Below, piece by piece: positions 1 through 8,968 of a stretch of 64,000 nt of DNA; the stretch's first letter is position 1; each line of letters starts with the position of its first letter. The notes under the pieces were generated by a model, which did no database searches, was not told the DNA's origin, and saw only the letters and a program-made list of their open reading frames with translations. The stretch covers positions 91,304 through 155,303 of the forward strand of contig NZ_JADDXW010000010.1 in the NCBI RefSeq assembly GCF_017183135.1, in the 5' to 3' direction. The DNA comes from Aurantimonas marina (GTDB lineage: Bacteria; Pseudomonadota; Alphaproteobacteria; Rhizobiales; Rhizobiaceae). A program made the position numbers and the translations under genes.

Positions 1-278
1 GTCGACGTCGCCACGATCAGGTTCGGGTCGTCATTGCGCTTCGATGCTACATTGGCGAAGGCCACCGCGCCGACGGCGCCCGGCATGTTGGTGACCTGGA
101 CGGCACCCGGCACGAGACCCTCTTCCTGCAGAATCCGCCCGACCGTCCGGCAGGTGAAATCCCAGCCTCCGCCGGGATTGGCCGGCGCGATGCATTCGAC
201 ATTCGACGGCTCGAACGCCGCCGCCGGCAAGGCGATCGACGCGACGGCCGCGGCCATCAACAAACGTTTCAAAAACAT
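1..278 (-). CDS. TctC-family tripartite tricarboxylate transporter binding protein (N-terminal part)
   Basis: The gene runs off the left edge; about 92 N-terminal codons are present. The product begins with a signal peptide (MFLKRLLMAAAVASIALPAA) and then has the TctC-family start: CIAPANPGGGWDFTCR, followed by the NMPGAVGAVAF motif. Family members are periplasmic binding proteins for carboxylates, working with TctA/TctB membrane subunits; the ligand cannot be told from sequence. The start at 278 is preceded by a strong GGGAGGG ribosome binding site. It is divergent from the HMG-CoA lyase/CoA transferase pair, which suggests import of a substrate for that pair (inference). Confidence 0.85.
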   Translation of the reverse strand, partial: MFLKRLLMAAAVASIALPAAAFEPSNVECIAPANPGGGWDFTCRTVGRILQEEGLVPGAVQVTNMPGAVGAVAFANVASKRNDDPNLIVATS

Positions 279-432
279 GACTTCCCTCCCTCAGGCGGCA
301 GCTCTTGCGTCCCCCGCCATGTTGTCGGCTGCATGAGATCATGCCGTCAGCGGCATTTTTACTGCGGGCCTTCCTAGTGGATGACACCGAAGCAAACGAC
401 TGGTCAAGGCCGAAGTCGCAACCTTCTATGCT

Positions 433-490
433 GCGTCGCACATAGAATTTATGCTGCGACGCGGGGCATCAATTGGAAATTTACTTTCCA
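433..490. promoter_or_regulatory. Candidate operators in the divergent tctC / lyase promoter region
   Basis: The 268-bp gap between the divergent genes holds two dyads. GCGTCGCA at 433-440 pairs with TGCGACGC at 455-462; the octamer ATGCTGCG is also directly repeated at 428 and 451. TGGAAA at 474-479 pairs with TTTCCA at 485-490 around a 5-base centre. The second dyad resembles the IclR-family operator half-sites TGGAAA/TTTCCA. No regulator gene is visible in the window, so the assignment is inference. Confidence 0.4.
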
Positions 491-546
491 GCGCACCTTC
501 AGGTATGGAAACCGTCACACCACCGAAACAAAATAGGAGCGGGACG

Positions 547-1518
547 ATGGCCGAAACCGGCAATGTGCTTCCCATGCCGGTGCGCGCGGGGAGCCGGGTT
601 GAAATCTGCGAGGTGGGCCCGCGCGACGGCTTCCAGATCGAGAAACAATTCATCCCGACGCAACGCAAGATCGAAATCGTCAACAGTCTGATCGATGCCG
701 GCTTGCGCAAGGTCCAGGTGACCTCCTTCGTCTCGCCCCGCGCCGTGCCACAACTCGCCGACGCTGCTGAGGTTCTGGCCGGGATCGAAAAGAAGCCAGG
801 CGTGATCCTGACGGCGCTGGTGCCGAACGCCCGCGGCGCCGAGCGGGCGGCCGCGACGCAACTCGACATCATGGGCCTGTTCTGCTCGGCCTCCGAAGCG
901 CACAGCCGCAAGAACGTCAACGCCTCTATCGACGAGACGCTGGCCCGCTTCCCGCCAGTGGTTGAGATCGCCAAAGCGGCCGGCAAGCGAGTCCAGGGAG
1001 GCGTTGCCACCGCCTTCGGCTGCCCCTTCGAGGGCGACGTGCCGCCGGAATCCGTCGTAAGGATCGCGCGCTTCTACCGTGATCTCGGCATCGTCGATCT
1101 TAATCTTGGCGACACGACCGGCATGGCAACGCCAACGACGGTCAAGGCGTTGCTGGCGGCCCTGCGGGAGGGCGTGCCGGAAATGAAAATCACGCTGCAT
1201 TTCCACAACACGCGCGGCGTCGGCCTCGCCAACGTCATGGTCGGGCTCGCCGAGGGCGTCAACCGCTATGATTCCTCGATCGGCGGTCTTGGCGGCTGCC
1301 CCTTCGCGGCGGGGGCGACGGGCAATATCTGCACCGAGGATCTCGTCTATCTGCTCGAGGAAAGCGGTTATGAGACCGGCGTCGATCTCGAACGCCTGAT
1401 CGATGTGGCCAAGCGAACCGAGACGATCCTTGGCCGCGAGTTGCCGGGCCAGGTGATCAAGGCCGGGCCGCGTCTGACCCGGCACGGCGTCGACGATGTC
1501 TCGACGGCGGCGGGTTGA
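547..1518 (+). CDS. HMG-CoA lyase family protein
   Basis: A 323-residue TIM-barrel lyase of the HMG-CoA lyase/DRE-TIM metallolyase family. Visible are the N-terminal EVGPRDGFQ motif (catalytic Arg, metal-binding Asp), the HFHNTRG metal-binding histidines and the signature GLGGCPFAAGATGN with the catalytic cysteine. Family enzymes cleave 3-hydroxy-3-methylglutaryl-CoA to acetyl-CoA and acetoacetate, or related substrates such as citramalyl-CoA. The start at 547 follows AGGAGCGGG; an in-frame upstream extension from 451 has no ribosome binding site. It overlaps the following CoA transferase gene, so a pathway of CoA activation then aldol cleavage is likely. The exact substrate is open. Confidence 0.88.
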   Translation: MAETGNVLPMPVRAGSRVEICEVGPRDGFQIEKQFIPTQRKIEIVNSLIDAGLRKVQVTSFVSPRAVPQLADAAEVLAGIEKKPGVILTALVPNARGAERAAATQLDIMGLFCSASEAHSRKNVNASIDETLARFPPVVEIAKAAGKRVQGGVATAFGCPFEGDVPPESVVRIARFYRDLGIVDLNLGDTTGMATPTTVKALLAALREGVPEMKITLHFHNTRGVGLANVMVGLAEGVNRYDSSIGGLGGCPFAAGATGNICTEDLVYLLEESGYETGVDLERLIDVAKRTETILGRELPGQVIKAGPRLTRHGVDDVSTAAG

Positions 1519-2708
1519 GCGGCATGGAGCAGCCGCTCGCCGGCATTCGCGTCGTCGATCTGACGCGGATTCTTTCCGGCCCGTTCTGTTCGATGATCCT
1601 CGGCGATCTCGGCGCCGATGTCGTCAAGATCGAAACGCCTGGGACGGGCGATCACGTGCGCGGCCAGGGAGCCATCATCGACGGCATGTCTTGGTACTTT
1701 GCCAGCTTCAACCGCAACAAGCGCTCGATGACGCTCGACCTGAAGCGCGAGGAGGGAAAAGCCGTCCTGCGTAAACTCTTGGCCGAGGCCGACGTGCTGG
1801 TCGAGAATTTCCGGCCCGGCGTCCTCGCCGCGATGGGGCTCGACCGCGCCGGCCTCGACGCCATCAATCCGCGGCTCGTCGTCGGCTCGGTCAATGGCTA
1901 CGGCACCACCGGCCCCTATAGCGAGCGGCCGGCCTTCGATTTTATCACCCAGGCGATGTCCGGCTTCATGGCGGTGAACGGGACGATGGAAAGCGGTCCG
2001 ATCCGCGCCGCACCACCACTGACCGATCTCATCGCCGGTCTCTATACGGCGCTCGGCATCGTCGCGGCGTTGAGGACACGCGATCGCGACGGCCACGGCC
2101 AAGCGGTCGAATCGTCCATGATGAACGGCATGATCTCGATGATGGCCTATCTGTCGGCCGCCCAGCTCGCCACCGGCCAGACGCCGCCGCCGACCGGCAA
2201 CGATCACCCGATCGCCTCGCCCTATGGGCTGTTCCAGGCGTCCGACGGTCCGGTGGCGGTCGCCGCGTCGACCACGCCGATCCTGCGCCGGTTCCTGGAG
2301 ACGACCGGGCTGTTGGCGATGCTGGAGGATGAGCGCTTCGATACCAACGCCAAGCGGGTCGAACGCCGCGCCGAGGTCAATGCGATGATCGACGATGCCA
2401 TGCGTCACGAAAGTCAAGCGGTCTGGATCGCGCGGCTGAACGCCGCTGGCGTTCCCTGCGGCCGGGTCCAGACGCTCGCGGAGGTGTTCGAGGACCCGCA
2501 GGTGCGGGATCAGGAGATGGTCCTCGACATCGATCATCCGGGCCACGGCACGGTTCGGATGACCGGCTTTCCGATCAAATTCTCCGACACGCCCTGCGTC
2601 ATCCGCCATCCAGCGCCGGATCTCGGTGCCGACACCGACACGGTTCTTACCGAGGCGGGCTATTCGTCCGCCGAGATCGCGGCGTTACGGGACGACGGCG
2701 TGATCTGA
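1515..2708 (+). CDS. CaiB/BaiF family CoA-transferase
   Basis: A family III (formyl-CoA transferase type) CoA transferase of about 394-397 residues. The N-terminus LAGIRVVDLTRILSGPFC, the GADVVKIE loop and the PPLTDLIAGLYTALG segment, with the family's catalytic aspartate at about residue 168-171, are all present. Such enzymes move CoA between carboxylic acids through an aspartyl-CoA anhydride. The start may be TTG at 1515, overlapping the lyase stop as TTGA, or ATG at 1524. With the upstream lyase it probably activates an acid imported from outside to its CoA thioester (inference). The acid is unknown; itaconate/citramalate-like or other short branched acids are possible. Confidence 0.85.
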   Translation: MSGMEQPLAGIRVVDLTRILSGPFCSMILGDLGADVVKIETPGTGDHVRGQGAIIDGMSWYFASFNRNKRSMTLDLKREEGKAVLRKLLAEADVLVENFRPGVLAAMGLDRAGLDAINPRLVVGSVNGYGTTGPYSERPAFDFITQAMSGFMAVNGTMESGPIRAAPPLTDLIAGLYTALGIVAALRTRDRDGHGQAVESSMMNGMISMMAYLSAAQLATGQTPPPTGNDHPIASPYGLFQASDGPVAVAASTTPILRRFLETTGLLAMLEDERFDTNAKRVERRAEVNAMIDDAMRHESQAVWIARLNAAGVPCGRVQTLAEVFEDPQVRDQEMVLDIDHPGHGTVRMTGFPIKFSDTPCVIRHPAPDLGADTDTVLTEAGYSSAEIAALRDDGVI

Positions 2709-2726
2709 CCGCCGTGCAAATGAAAA

Positions 2727-2756
2727 CGGCCGCGTGCCCTTTCGGACACGCGGCCG
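2727..2756 (-). terminator. Rho-independent terminator of the TAXI gene
   Basis: CGGCCGCGTG at 2727-2736 pairs perfectly with CACGCGGCCG at 2747-2756. On the minus strand the stem is followed by TTTTC, so it best serves the minus-strand TAXI gene; it may also stop the convergent CoA transferase transcript. Confidence 0.8.
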
Positions 2757-2781
2757 ATTCACGTGAAACAACGGCTACCCT

Positions 2782-3732
2782 TTAGAGCAGGCCAGCTTCC
2801 TTGTAGTAGCGCTCGGCGCCGGGATGCAGCGCGACCGGCAGGTTCTTGGCCGCCTTGGCCGGATCGATGGACTTCGCCGCATTGTGGGCAGCGACCAGCT
2901 CCGGCAGGTTTTCGATCAGCTGCTTGGTCATCTGGTAGACCAGCTCCTCGTCGACGTCGCTCGATGTGACCAAGATATTGGTGATCGCCAGCGTCGGAAC
3001 GGCTTCCGTCTGGCCATCATAGGTGCCGGCCGGAATTTCCGCTGCCTGGAATGGCGCGCCGAGCTTTTCGGCGATGTCGGCTGGAACCGCGACGACCGTG
3101 ATTGGCAGCGACGAGGCGAGATCGCGGATCGAGGCGACACCGAGGCCGGCCGACTGAAGCGTCGCGTCGAGCTGGCGGTTCTTGATCAGCTCGACCGACT
3201 CGGCGAAGGGCAGATATTCGGTCTTGCCGAGATCCTCATAGCTCATGCCCGCGGCCGAGAAGATCGCCCGCGCGTTGAGTTCGGTACCCGAGGCCGGTGC
3301 GCCGACCGATAGCGCCTTGCCCTTCAGACCGGCCAGATCGGTGATGCCGGAATCCTTGGAGGCGACGATCTGGACGTAGTTGGGATAGATCGCGGCGATG
3401 GCGCGCAGCTTCTCGACCGGCTGCTGGAAGCCGGCGTCGGCGTTGCCTTCGGCGGCGGCCTTGACCGAGTCGCCGAGGGCGAAGGCGATCTCGCCGCGTC
3501 CCTGGGCGATCAGATTGATGTTCTCGACCGAGGCCTTGGTCGACTGGACCTGGGTCTTCACTCCCTCGATCTTGTCGCCATAAACCTTGGCCAGCGCGAC
3601 ACCGAGCGGATAGTAGACGCCGGACGTGCCGCCGGTGAGCACATTGATGAACTGCTGGGCCGAGGCCGCGGCCGGCGCCATGGCAAGGCCCGCGACGAGT
3701 GCCGAAGCGGCGAGACGGTTGAATAGCTTCAT
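2782..3732 (-). CDS. TAXI-family TRAP transporter solute-binding protein
   Basis: A 316-residue periplasmic binding protein. It has a signal peptide (MKLFNRLAASALVAGLAMAP, cleavage near AASAQQ) followed by the TAXI-family opening INVLTGGTSGVYYPLG. Later come the SVGAPASGTELNAR segment and a C-terminal region typical of the family, where ligands are often glutamate-like or other carboxylates. The start at 3732 is preceded by GGGAGGAC. The TRAP membrane subunit is not next to it, so the binding protein appears orphaned here; the partner could lie elsewhere. The gene is convergent with the CoA transferase and has its own terminator. Confidence 0.9.
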   Translation of the reverse strand: MKLFNRLAASALVAGLAMAPAAASAQQFINVLTGGTSGVYYPLGVALAKVYGDKIEGVKTQVQSTKASVENINLIAQGRGEIAFALGDSVKAAAEGNADAGFQQPVEKLRAIAAIYPNYVQIVASKDSGITDLAGLKGKALSVGAPASGTELNARAIFSAAGMSYEDLGKTEYLPFAESVELIKNRQLDATLQSAGLGVASIRDLASSLPITVVAVPADIAEKLGAPFQAAEIPAGTYDGQTEAVPTLAITNILVTSSDVDEELVYQMTKQLIENLPELVAAHNAAKSIDPAKAAKNLPVALHPGAERYYKEAGLL

Positions 3733-3932
3733 GAAGTGTCCTCCCAAAAAGGGCCACGGCGGCCCGATCGCCGATTTGTAACAGCCGGCGGCAAAACCTC
3801 AAGGGCAGTGCCATCCAGGGGCTTCGGCGCCGGGTAGCGCCGCCGCGCGTGGCGTGCCTGCGTCCTCCGCCGAATTGACTTCACGCGCGCCATGTCGGAT
3901 GTCCTCCCGCAACGCAATATCGGAGAACCCGC

Positions 3933-6104
3933 ATGTCCGACATGATCGACGTCCACGACCTCAAAGTTGCGACCATCCTGAAGACTTTCATCGACTCCGA
4001 AGCCTTGCCGGATACCGGGATCGCGCCGGATGTCTTCTGGAAAGGGACCTCGGACATCCTCAACGGGCTGGCGCCGCGCAACCGCGAGTTGCTGCGGGTC
4101 CGCGAGGACATGCAGGCCAGGATCGACGACTGGCACCGCGAGCGCCGCGGCAAGCCGATCGACATGAAGGAATACAAGGCGTTCCTGAGCGATCTCGGCT
4201 ATCTTGTGCCGGAGGGTCCGGACTTTGTCATCGAGACCGACAATGTCGATCCGGAGATCGCGTTGATCCCCGGTCCGCAGCTCGTCGTGCCGCTGATGAA
4301 CGCGCGCTACACGCTGAACGCGGCCAATGCCCGCTGGGCCTCGCTCTACGACGCGCTCTACGGTACCGACGCGATGGGCGACCTTCCCGAGGGCAAGGGC
4401 TACGACCGGGCGCGAGGAGCGCGCGTCGTCACCTGGGCGAAGAGCTTCCTCGACGGCTTGGCCCCGCTCGATCGCATCTCGCATATCGACGTGAAGGCCT
4501 ATTCGGTCGAGGAGGGCACGCTCGCCGCCACCTTCAACGGTGGCAAGCAGGCGCGGCTGAAGAACCCGGGAGCCTTCGCCGGCTATCGCGGCGACGCGGC
4601 GGCGCCGACGGCCTTGCTGTTCAAGCATAACGGTCTGCATCTGGAAGTGACCATCGATGCGACCAGCCGCATCGGCAAGAACGACCCGGCGAACGTCGCC
4701 GACATGGTGATGGAATCGGCGATCACCACGATCTGCGACTGCGAGGATTCGATCGCCGCGGTCGACGCGGAGGACAAGACCGCCGTCTATCGCAACTGGC
4801 TCGGCCTGATGAAGGGCGACCTTGAGGACAGCTTCGAAAAGGGCGGCGAGACGGTGACGCGGCGGCTGAACCCGGATCGCGACTATGTCGGCGCCGACGG
4901 CGCGCCCCTCGCCCTGCCGGGCCGCTCGCTGCTCCTGATCCGCAATGTCGGCCACCTGATGACCAACCCGGCCATCCAGCTCAAGGACGGGAGCGAGGTG
5001 CCGGAGGGCATCATGGACGCGGTGATCACGGCGATGATCGCGATGCACGACCTCAAGAAGACCGGCGGCCTCCGCAATTCGCGTTCCGGCTCGATCTACA
5101 TCGTCAAGCCGAAGATGCACGGACCGGACGAGGTCGCCTTCTCCGACGAGATCTTCGGCCGCGTCGAGGATCTTCTCGGCCTGCCTCGCTACACGTTGAA
5201 GATGGGCATCATGGACGAGGAGCGCCGCACCACGGTCAATCTCAAGGAGTGCATCCGCGCGGCCAAGCACCGGGTGTTCTTCATCAACACCGGCTTCCTC
5301 GATCGCACCGGCGACGAGATCCACACCTCGATGGAAGCCGGTCCGATGGTCCGCAAGACGGTGATGAAGGACCGCACCTGGATCAAGGCCTATGAGGACT
5401 GGAACGTCGATGTCGGCCTCGCCTGCGGCCTCACGGGCAAGGCGCAGATCGGCAAGGGCATGTGGGCGATGCCGGCCAGGATGCACGACATGCTGGCACA
5501 GAAGATCGGCCATCCCCAGGCCGGCGCCAACACTGCCTGGGTGCCGAGTCCGACAGCGGCAACGCTGCACGCGACGCATTATCACAAGGTCGACGTGCTC
5601 GCCTGGCAGCAGGCGATCGCCCAGAAGGGCCGGCGGGCGATCCTTTCCGACATCCTGACCATTCCGCTGGCCAACCGCGCCAACTGGCCGGAGGAGCAGG
5701 TGAAAGGCGAGGTCGAGAACAACGCGCAGGGCATCCTCGGCTATGTGGTGCGCTGGATCGATCAGGGCGTCGGCTGCTCGACCGTGCCCGACATCAACGA
5801 TGTCGGCCTGATGGAGGACCGCGCCACCTGCCGGATTTCCTCCCAGCACATCGCCAACTGGCTGCATCACGGCGTCGTCTCCAGGGACGAGGTGATGGAA
5901 GCCATGAAGAAGATGGCCAGGAAGGTCGACGAGCAGAACGCCGGCGATCCGAACTACCAGCCGATGGCCGAAAATTTCGACGGCTCGATCGCCTTCAAGG
6001 CGGCCTGCGATCTGGTCTTCGAGGGACGTGAACAGCCCTCCGGCTATACCGAGCCGGTTCTGCATCGCCGCCGGCTGGAGAAGAAGGCGCGGACGGCGTC
6101 CTGA
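3933..6104 (+). CDS. glcB: Malate synthase G
   Basis: A full-length (723 aa) malate synthase G, condensing glyoxylate with acetyl-CoA to malate in the cytoplasm. The family's metal ligands appear as the acidic pair in MDEERRT (Glu 429/430) and the Asp of GFLDRTGDE (about 457). The conserved block [20 protein letters not shown] and the following [14 protein letters not shown] motif are intact. The start at 3933 has CGGAG upstream. No isocitrate lyase or glycolate oxidase gene is in view, so it stands alone in its own transcription unit. The nearby acyl-CoA pathway would yield acetyl-CoA (inference). Confidence 0.97.
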   Translation: MSDMIDVHDLKVATILKTFIDSEALPDTGIAPDVFWKGTSDILNGLAPRNRELLRVREDMQARIDDWHRERRGKPIDMKEYKAFLSDLGYLVPEGPDFVIETDNVDPEIALIPGPQLVVPLMNARYTLNAANARWASLYDALYGTDAMGDLPEGKGYDRARGARVVTWAKSFLDGLAPLDRISHIDVKAYSVEEGTLAATFNGGKQARLKNPGAFAGYRGDAAAPTALLFKHNGLHLEVTIDATSRIGKNDPANVADMVMESAITTICDCEDSIAAVDAEDKTAVYRNWLGLMKGDLEDSFEKGGETVTRRLNPDRDYVGADGAPLALPGRSLLLIRNVGHLMTNPAIQLKDGSEVPEGIMDAVITAMIAMHDLKKTGGLRNSRSGSIYIVKPKMHGPDEVAFSDEIFGRVEDLLGLPRYTLKMGIMDEERRTTVNLKECIRAAKHRVFFINTGFLDRTGDEIHTSMEAGPMVRKTVMKDRTWIKAYEDWNVDVGLACGLTGKAQIGKGMWAMPARMHDMLAQKIGHPQAGANTAWVPSPTAATLHATHYHKVDVLAWQQAIAQKGRRAILSDILTIPLANRANWPEEQVKGEVENNAQGILGYVVRWIDQGVGCSTVPDINDVGLMEDRATCRISSQHIANWLHHGVVSRDEVMEAMKKMARKVDEQNAGDPNYQPMAENFDGSIAFKAACDLVFEGREQPSGYTEPVLHRRRLEKKARTAS

Positions 6105-6170
6105 CGCTTTCATCGCGACGTGACGGCGCGGGGCGCAAACTTGGCCGGCTCGACTGGGATGTTTGAATGG

Positions 6171-6199
6171 AAAAAAGGCCCGTCGCGCGGCGACGGGCC
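6171..6199 (-). terminator. Rho-independent terminator of the small secreted protein gene
   Basis: GGCCCGTCG (6177-6185) and CGACGGGCC (6191-6199) form a perfect 9-bp stem with a 5-base loop. On the minus strand it is followed by six T residues (A run at 6171-6176). It lies just beyond the stop of the small secreted protein gene. Confidence 0.9.
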
Positions 6200-6222
6200 T
6201 TCGATCTTCGTTGGCAGCGCGA

Positions 6223-6570
6223 TTACTGCTGCGACTTCATCTGCTTCTGCACTACCTGGGTCAGCGCCTGTGACGAGGAAGAAGCGTCGCAGGTAGCGCC
6301 TTCGTCGGTCTTCTTGTCCGACGCCAGGACGTTGGCCGTCACGTCACAGACATTTGCCGCGACGCCTACGGGCACTTCGACGGTCACCGGAATCTGCGAG
6401 ACATCGACGTTCAAGTCCTGGGCGATCTGGCTGACGACCACGTCCCCCAGCGTGACATTGACGAGTCCCTCCGACTGACTGTTGTTGCCGCCGCCGCTAT
6501 TGCTCTGGGCGAAGGCGGAGCCACCCATGGCGAGCGCGAAGGTGGCGGCGAGTGCTGTGGTCTTGAACAT
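6223..6570 (-). CDS. Small secreted protein with chaplin-like features
   Basis: A 115-residue protein with a clear Sec signal peptide (residues 1-21, cleavage after GSAFA). A Ser/Gly/Asn-rich linker is followed by a short beta-prone region alternating Val with polar residues (GLVNVTLGDVVV, then VPVGVAANVC). Two cysteines, C75 and C94, are 18 residues apart; the tail is Gln/Ser-rich. The hydrophobic repeat with NVC and the two-cysteine spacing recall the chaplin domain of Streptomyces surface proteins, though identity is low and this may be convergence. The start at 6570 has AAAGGAAC upstream. The gene has its own terminator and a palindrome upstream, so it is a monocistronic, probably regulated unit. 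Confidence 0.75.
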   Translation of the reverse strand: MFKTTALAATFALAMGGSAFAQSNSGGGNNSQSEGLVNVTLGDVVVSQIAQDLNVDVSQIPVTVEVPVGVAANVCDVTANVLASDKKTDEGATCDASSSSQALTQVVQKQMKSQQ

Positions 6571-6656
6571 GGAAAGTTCCTTTTTCTCGAATCGAGTTGT
6601 CCCTGTCGCCACCTCTAACCCGCTGATAACGAGAGTGTTCCGGCGTCGGAGCATAA

Positions 6657-6676
6657 ATATCACGGCGCCGTGATAT
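6657..6676. promoter_or_regulatory. 20-bp perfect palindrome upstream of the small secreted protein gene
   Basis: ATATCACGGC is followed directly by its exact reverse complement. It lies about 87 bp before the start codon of the secreted protein gene and is a good candidate for a dimeric regulator site. The rest of the 361-bp gap (6571-6931) shows no gene. Confidence 0.6.
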
Positions 6677-6931
6677 GGCCCCCTTACGGACACCGACGCG
6701 GCGTATTTCCTTCACACATGCGGCCTCCGATCCTACTTGCGGACGGTCGACGCCGGAGCGTCCGAGATGGCCTTACCGGGACCAGGGTCGGCGATGCATC
6801 AACGGACCTCTCTCTGCCTCCAGCCGGAATGAAGCTCCAGCTGACGCGCATGAGAAAGCCGCCGGAGGCACGTCCCTCGAGCGGCTTCGCTGGATGGAAT
6901 TTAACGGGAGCGGCACGCGCTCCGCCCAGAA

Positions 6932-8875
6932 CTACCGGCGGGTTCGCGGCTTGGCGGCGGCACTGGCGGCCCGGCGAGCACGGCGATTGAGACGCGCCGT
7001 CGTCGTCGGAGCGTCCGAATTGGCCGCCGGCTGCACCGGCTCGCTCTTTCGCGATGTGGAAACGCGTTGAGCCGCGGTCTTGGTCGCGGCCGGCTTCACC
7101 GCCGCAGCGGACTTGCCCGACTCGCCTCCACTCTTCTTCGCCGCCTCCTGCTGGAGCTTCGGCTCGGCGTTGGAAGCGGCCTTTTTCGGCTCGGCATCCG
7201 CGGACTTGGCCGACGGCGCCGCGACGGCGCGCTTGGCCGGCGCCGATTCCGCGAACAGGTTCGGCGCCGCATCGTTCGCCGCACGTCTGGCCTTGGCTTT
7301 ACGCGCTTTCGGCTTGTCGCTTTTCGGTTGAGCGACCCGGGTCGGCTCGGCGACGGGCTTGGCTTTGCCACGTTTCGCCGGAGCGGCCTTGGCTTTCAAT
7401 GCCGTGCTCTTCGCGCCGTTGGCGGAAGCAGCCCCGCTTTTGGCCTTCGGGGTCTTTGCGGTGCTGACCTTGGCTTTCGTCGCGGGCTCCGTCGCCGCAA
7501 GCGCTGCATCGGCGGCGGCCAGCTTGGCGACCTCGGCCTCTCCGACGATAGCCTTGCCGAGCTTTTCGGCCTTTGCCTCCCGCTCGGCGACGGCGCCCTC
7601 GCGCCGCGGCGCCACATCCTTGTGCGGCTGGGTCGCGTTGGCGTGGGTGGTCCCGTGTGTCAGGGCGAAGTCGACGATGCGCGGGCAAATCTCGGCGCGG
7701 AAGCGTGAGCCGTTGAAGACGCCGTAATGACCGACCTTCGGCTGCACGTAGTGGACGCGCATGTCGGCCGGGATGTTCGAGCAGAGCCGCTGCGCCGCCT
7801 CGGTCTGGCCGACGCCGGAGATGTCGTCGTTCTCGCCCTCCACGGTCAAGAGCGCCGTGCGCCTGATCTTGGTCAGGTCGATCCGCTTGCCGCGATGCAT
7901 CATCTCGCCTTTCGGCAGCGAGTGCTTGATGAACACCTCCTCGACGGTCTGGAGATAGAACTCGGCGGTCAGATCCATCACCGCGTTGTATTCGTCGTAG
8001 AACTCGCGGTGCTTGTCGGCCGAGTCGCCGTCATCCTTCACCATATGCCAGAAGAATTCCTTGTGCGCCGTCATGTGCCGATCGAGGTTCATCGACATGA
8101 AGCCGGTCAGCTGCAGGAAGCCGGGATAGACCGGCCGCATGAAGCCCGGCTGCGGGAAGGGCACGGTCATGATGACGTTGTCGCGGAACCAGTCGATGCC
8201 CTTTTCCTCGGCCATCTGGTTGACCGCCGTGGGATTGACCCTTGTGTCGATCGGACCGCCCATCAGCGTCATCGTCGCGGGCGTGCAATCGTCCTCGTCC
8301 GCTTCCATCAGTGCCACCGCCATCATCACCGGGACGGCCGGCTGGCAGACGCCGATGATGTGGGTGTCAGGTCCAAGGAACTGGAGCATCTCGATGAGAT
8401 AGTCGACATAGTCGTCGAGGTCGAAGCGACCGTCGGTCACCGGCACCTTGCGGGCGTCGGTCCAGTCGGTGATGTAGACCTCGCCATAGGGAAGCAGCGC
8501 TTCCACCGTGCCGCGCAGCAGCGTGGCGTAATGGCCGGACATCGGCGCGACCAGAAGAAACCGCGGGTCCGGTCCGTGCCGCTTGGGCAGTTCCCGGTCG
8601 AAATGCAGCATTCGGCCGAAGGGCTTCTCCCAGACCACCCGGTCCTGGACGGGAACCCGCTGGCCGGCGACGAAGGTCTCCTCGATACCGAATTCCGGTT
8701 TGCCGTAGACCCGCGTGGTCCGCTCGAACAGCTCGGCCGCCGCCGCGATGGAGCGCCCGGCCGTGGTCTGCGACAGCGGATTGAGCGGGTTCTGGTAGAA
8801 CAGCCGGGTGACGTCGGCCATGGCCCGAAGCGGAGTGAGCGCCGCGTGATTCCATTCGTAAAAGTGGTACAACAT
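6932..8875 (-). CDS. Intracellular PHA depolymerase with long Ala/Lys-rich C-terminal tail
   Basis: The first ~415 residues are a complete PhaZ-type intracellular poly(3-hydroxyalkanoate) depolymerase, starting MLYHFYEWNHAALTP. The nucleophile is a cysteine in GVCQP (C177), as in the Ralstonia PhaZa1 class; the Asp lies in GENDDISG and the His in VGHYGVFNG. The last ~230 residues are low-complexity, rich in Ala, Lys, Pro and Arg (blocks such as AAKP, KAKS and RRARRA), strongly basic and probably disordered, like histone H1 or the PhaF nucleoid-binding tail. The start at 8875 follows GGGAG. It degrades stored PHA granules to hydroxyacids. The tail could bind DNA or granules (inference). Confidence 0.92.
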   Translation of the reverse strand: MLYHFYEWNHAALTPLRAMADVTRLFYQNPLNPLSQTTAGRSIAAAAELFERTTRVYGKPEFGIEETFVAGQRVPVQDRVVWEKPFGRMLHFDRELPKRHGPDPRFLLVAPMSGHYATLLRGTVEALLPYGEVYITDWTDARKVPVTDGRFDLDDYVDYLIEMLQFLGPDTHIIGVCQPAVPVMMAVALMEADEDDCTPATMTLMGGPIDTRVNPTAVNQMAEEKGIDWFRDNVIMTVPFPQPGFMRPVYPGFLQLTGFMSMNLDRHMTAHKEFFWHMVKDDGDSADKHREFYDEYNAVMDLTAEFYLQTVEEVFIKHSLPKGEMMHRGKRIDLTKIRRTALLTVEGENDDISGVGQTEAAQRLCSNIPADMRVHYVQPKVGHYGVFNGSRFRAEICPRIVDFALTHGTTHANATQPHKDVAPRREGAVAEREAKAEKLGKAIVGEAEVAKLAAADAALAATEPATKAKVSTAKTPKAKSGAASANGAKSTALKAKAAPAKRGKAKPVAEPTRVAQPKSDKPKARKAKARRAANDAAPNLFAESAPAKRAVAAPSAKSADAEPKKAASNAEPKLQQEAAKKSGGESGKSAAAVKPAATKTAAQRVSTSRKSEPVQPAANSDAPTTTARLNRRARRAASAAAKPRTRR

Positions 8876-8968
8876 CAACTCCCGCCATGCCTTCCGATTG
8901 AATCTAGCAGAATTTGCTGCAACGCACAAATTTAGGGACGTTGCGAGGATTTTTCCAGCTGATTCGCT

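Noticed and set aside
3729..6113. 794-codon open frame opposite glcB
   Set aside because: It is the shadow of the GC-rich malate synthase gene. The plus-strand frame has complete family motifs; the antisense frame has His/Arg/Asp-rich composition and no recognisable domain.
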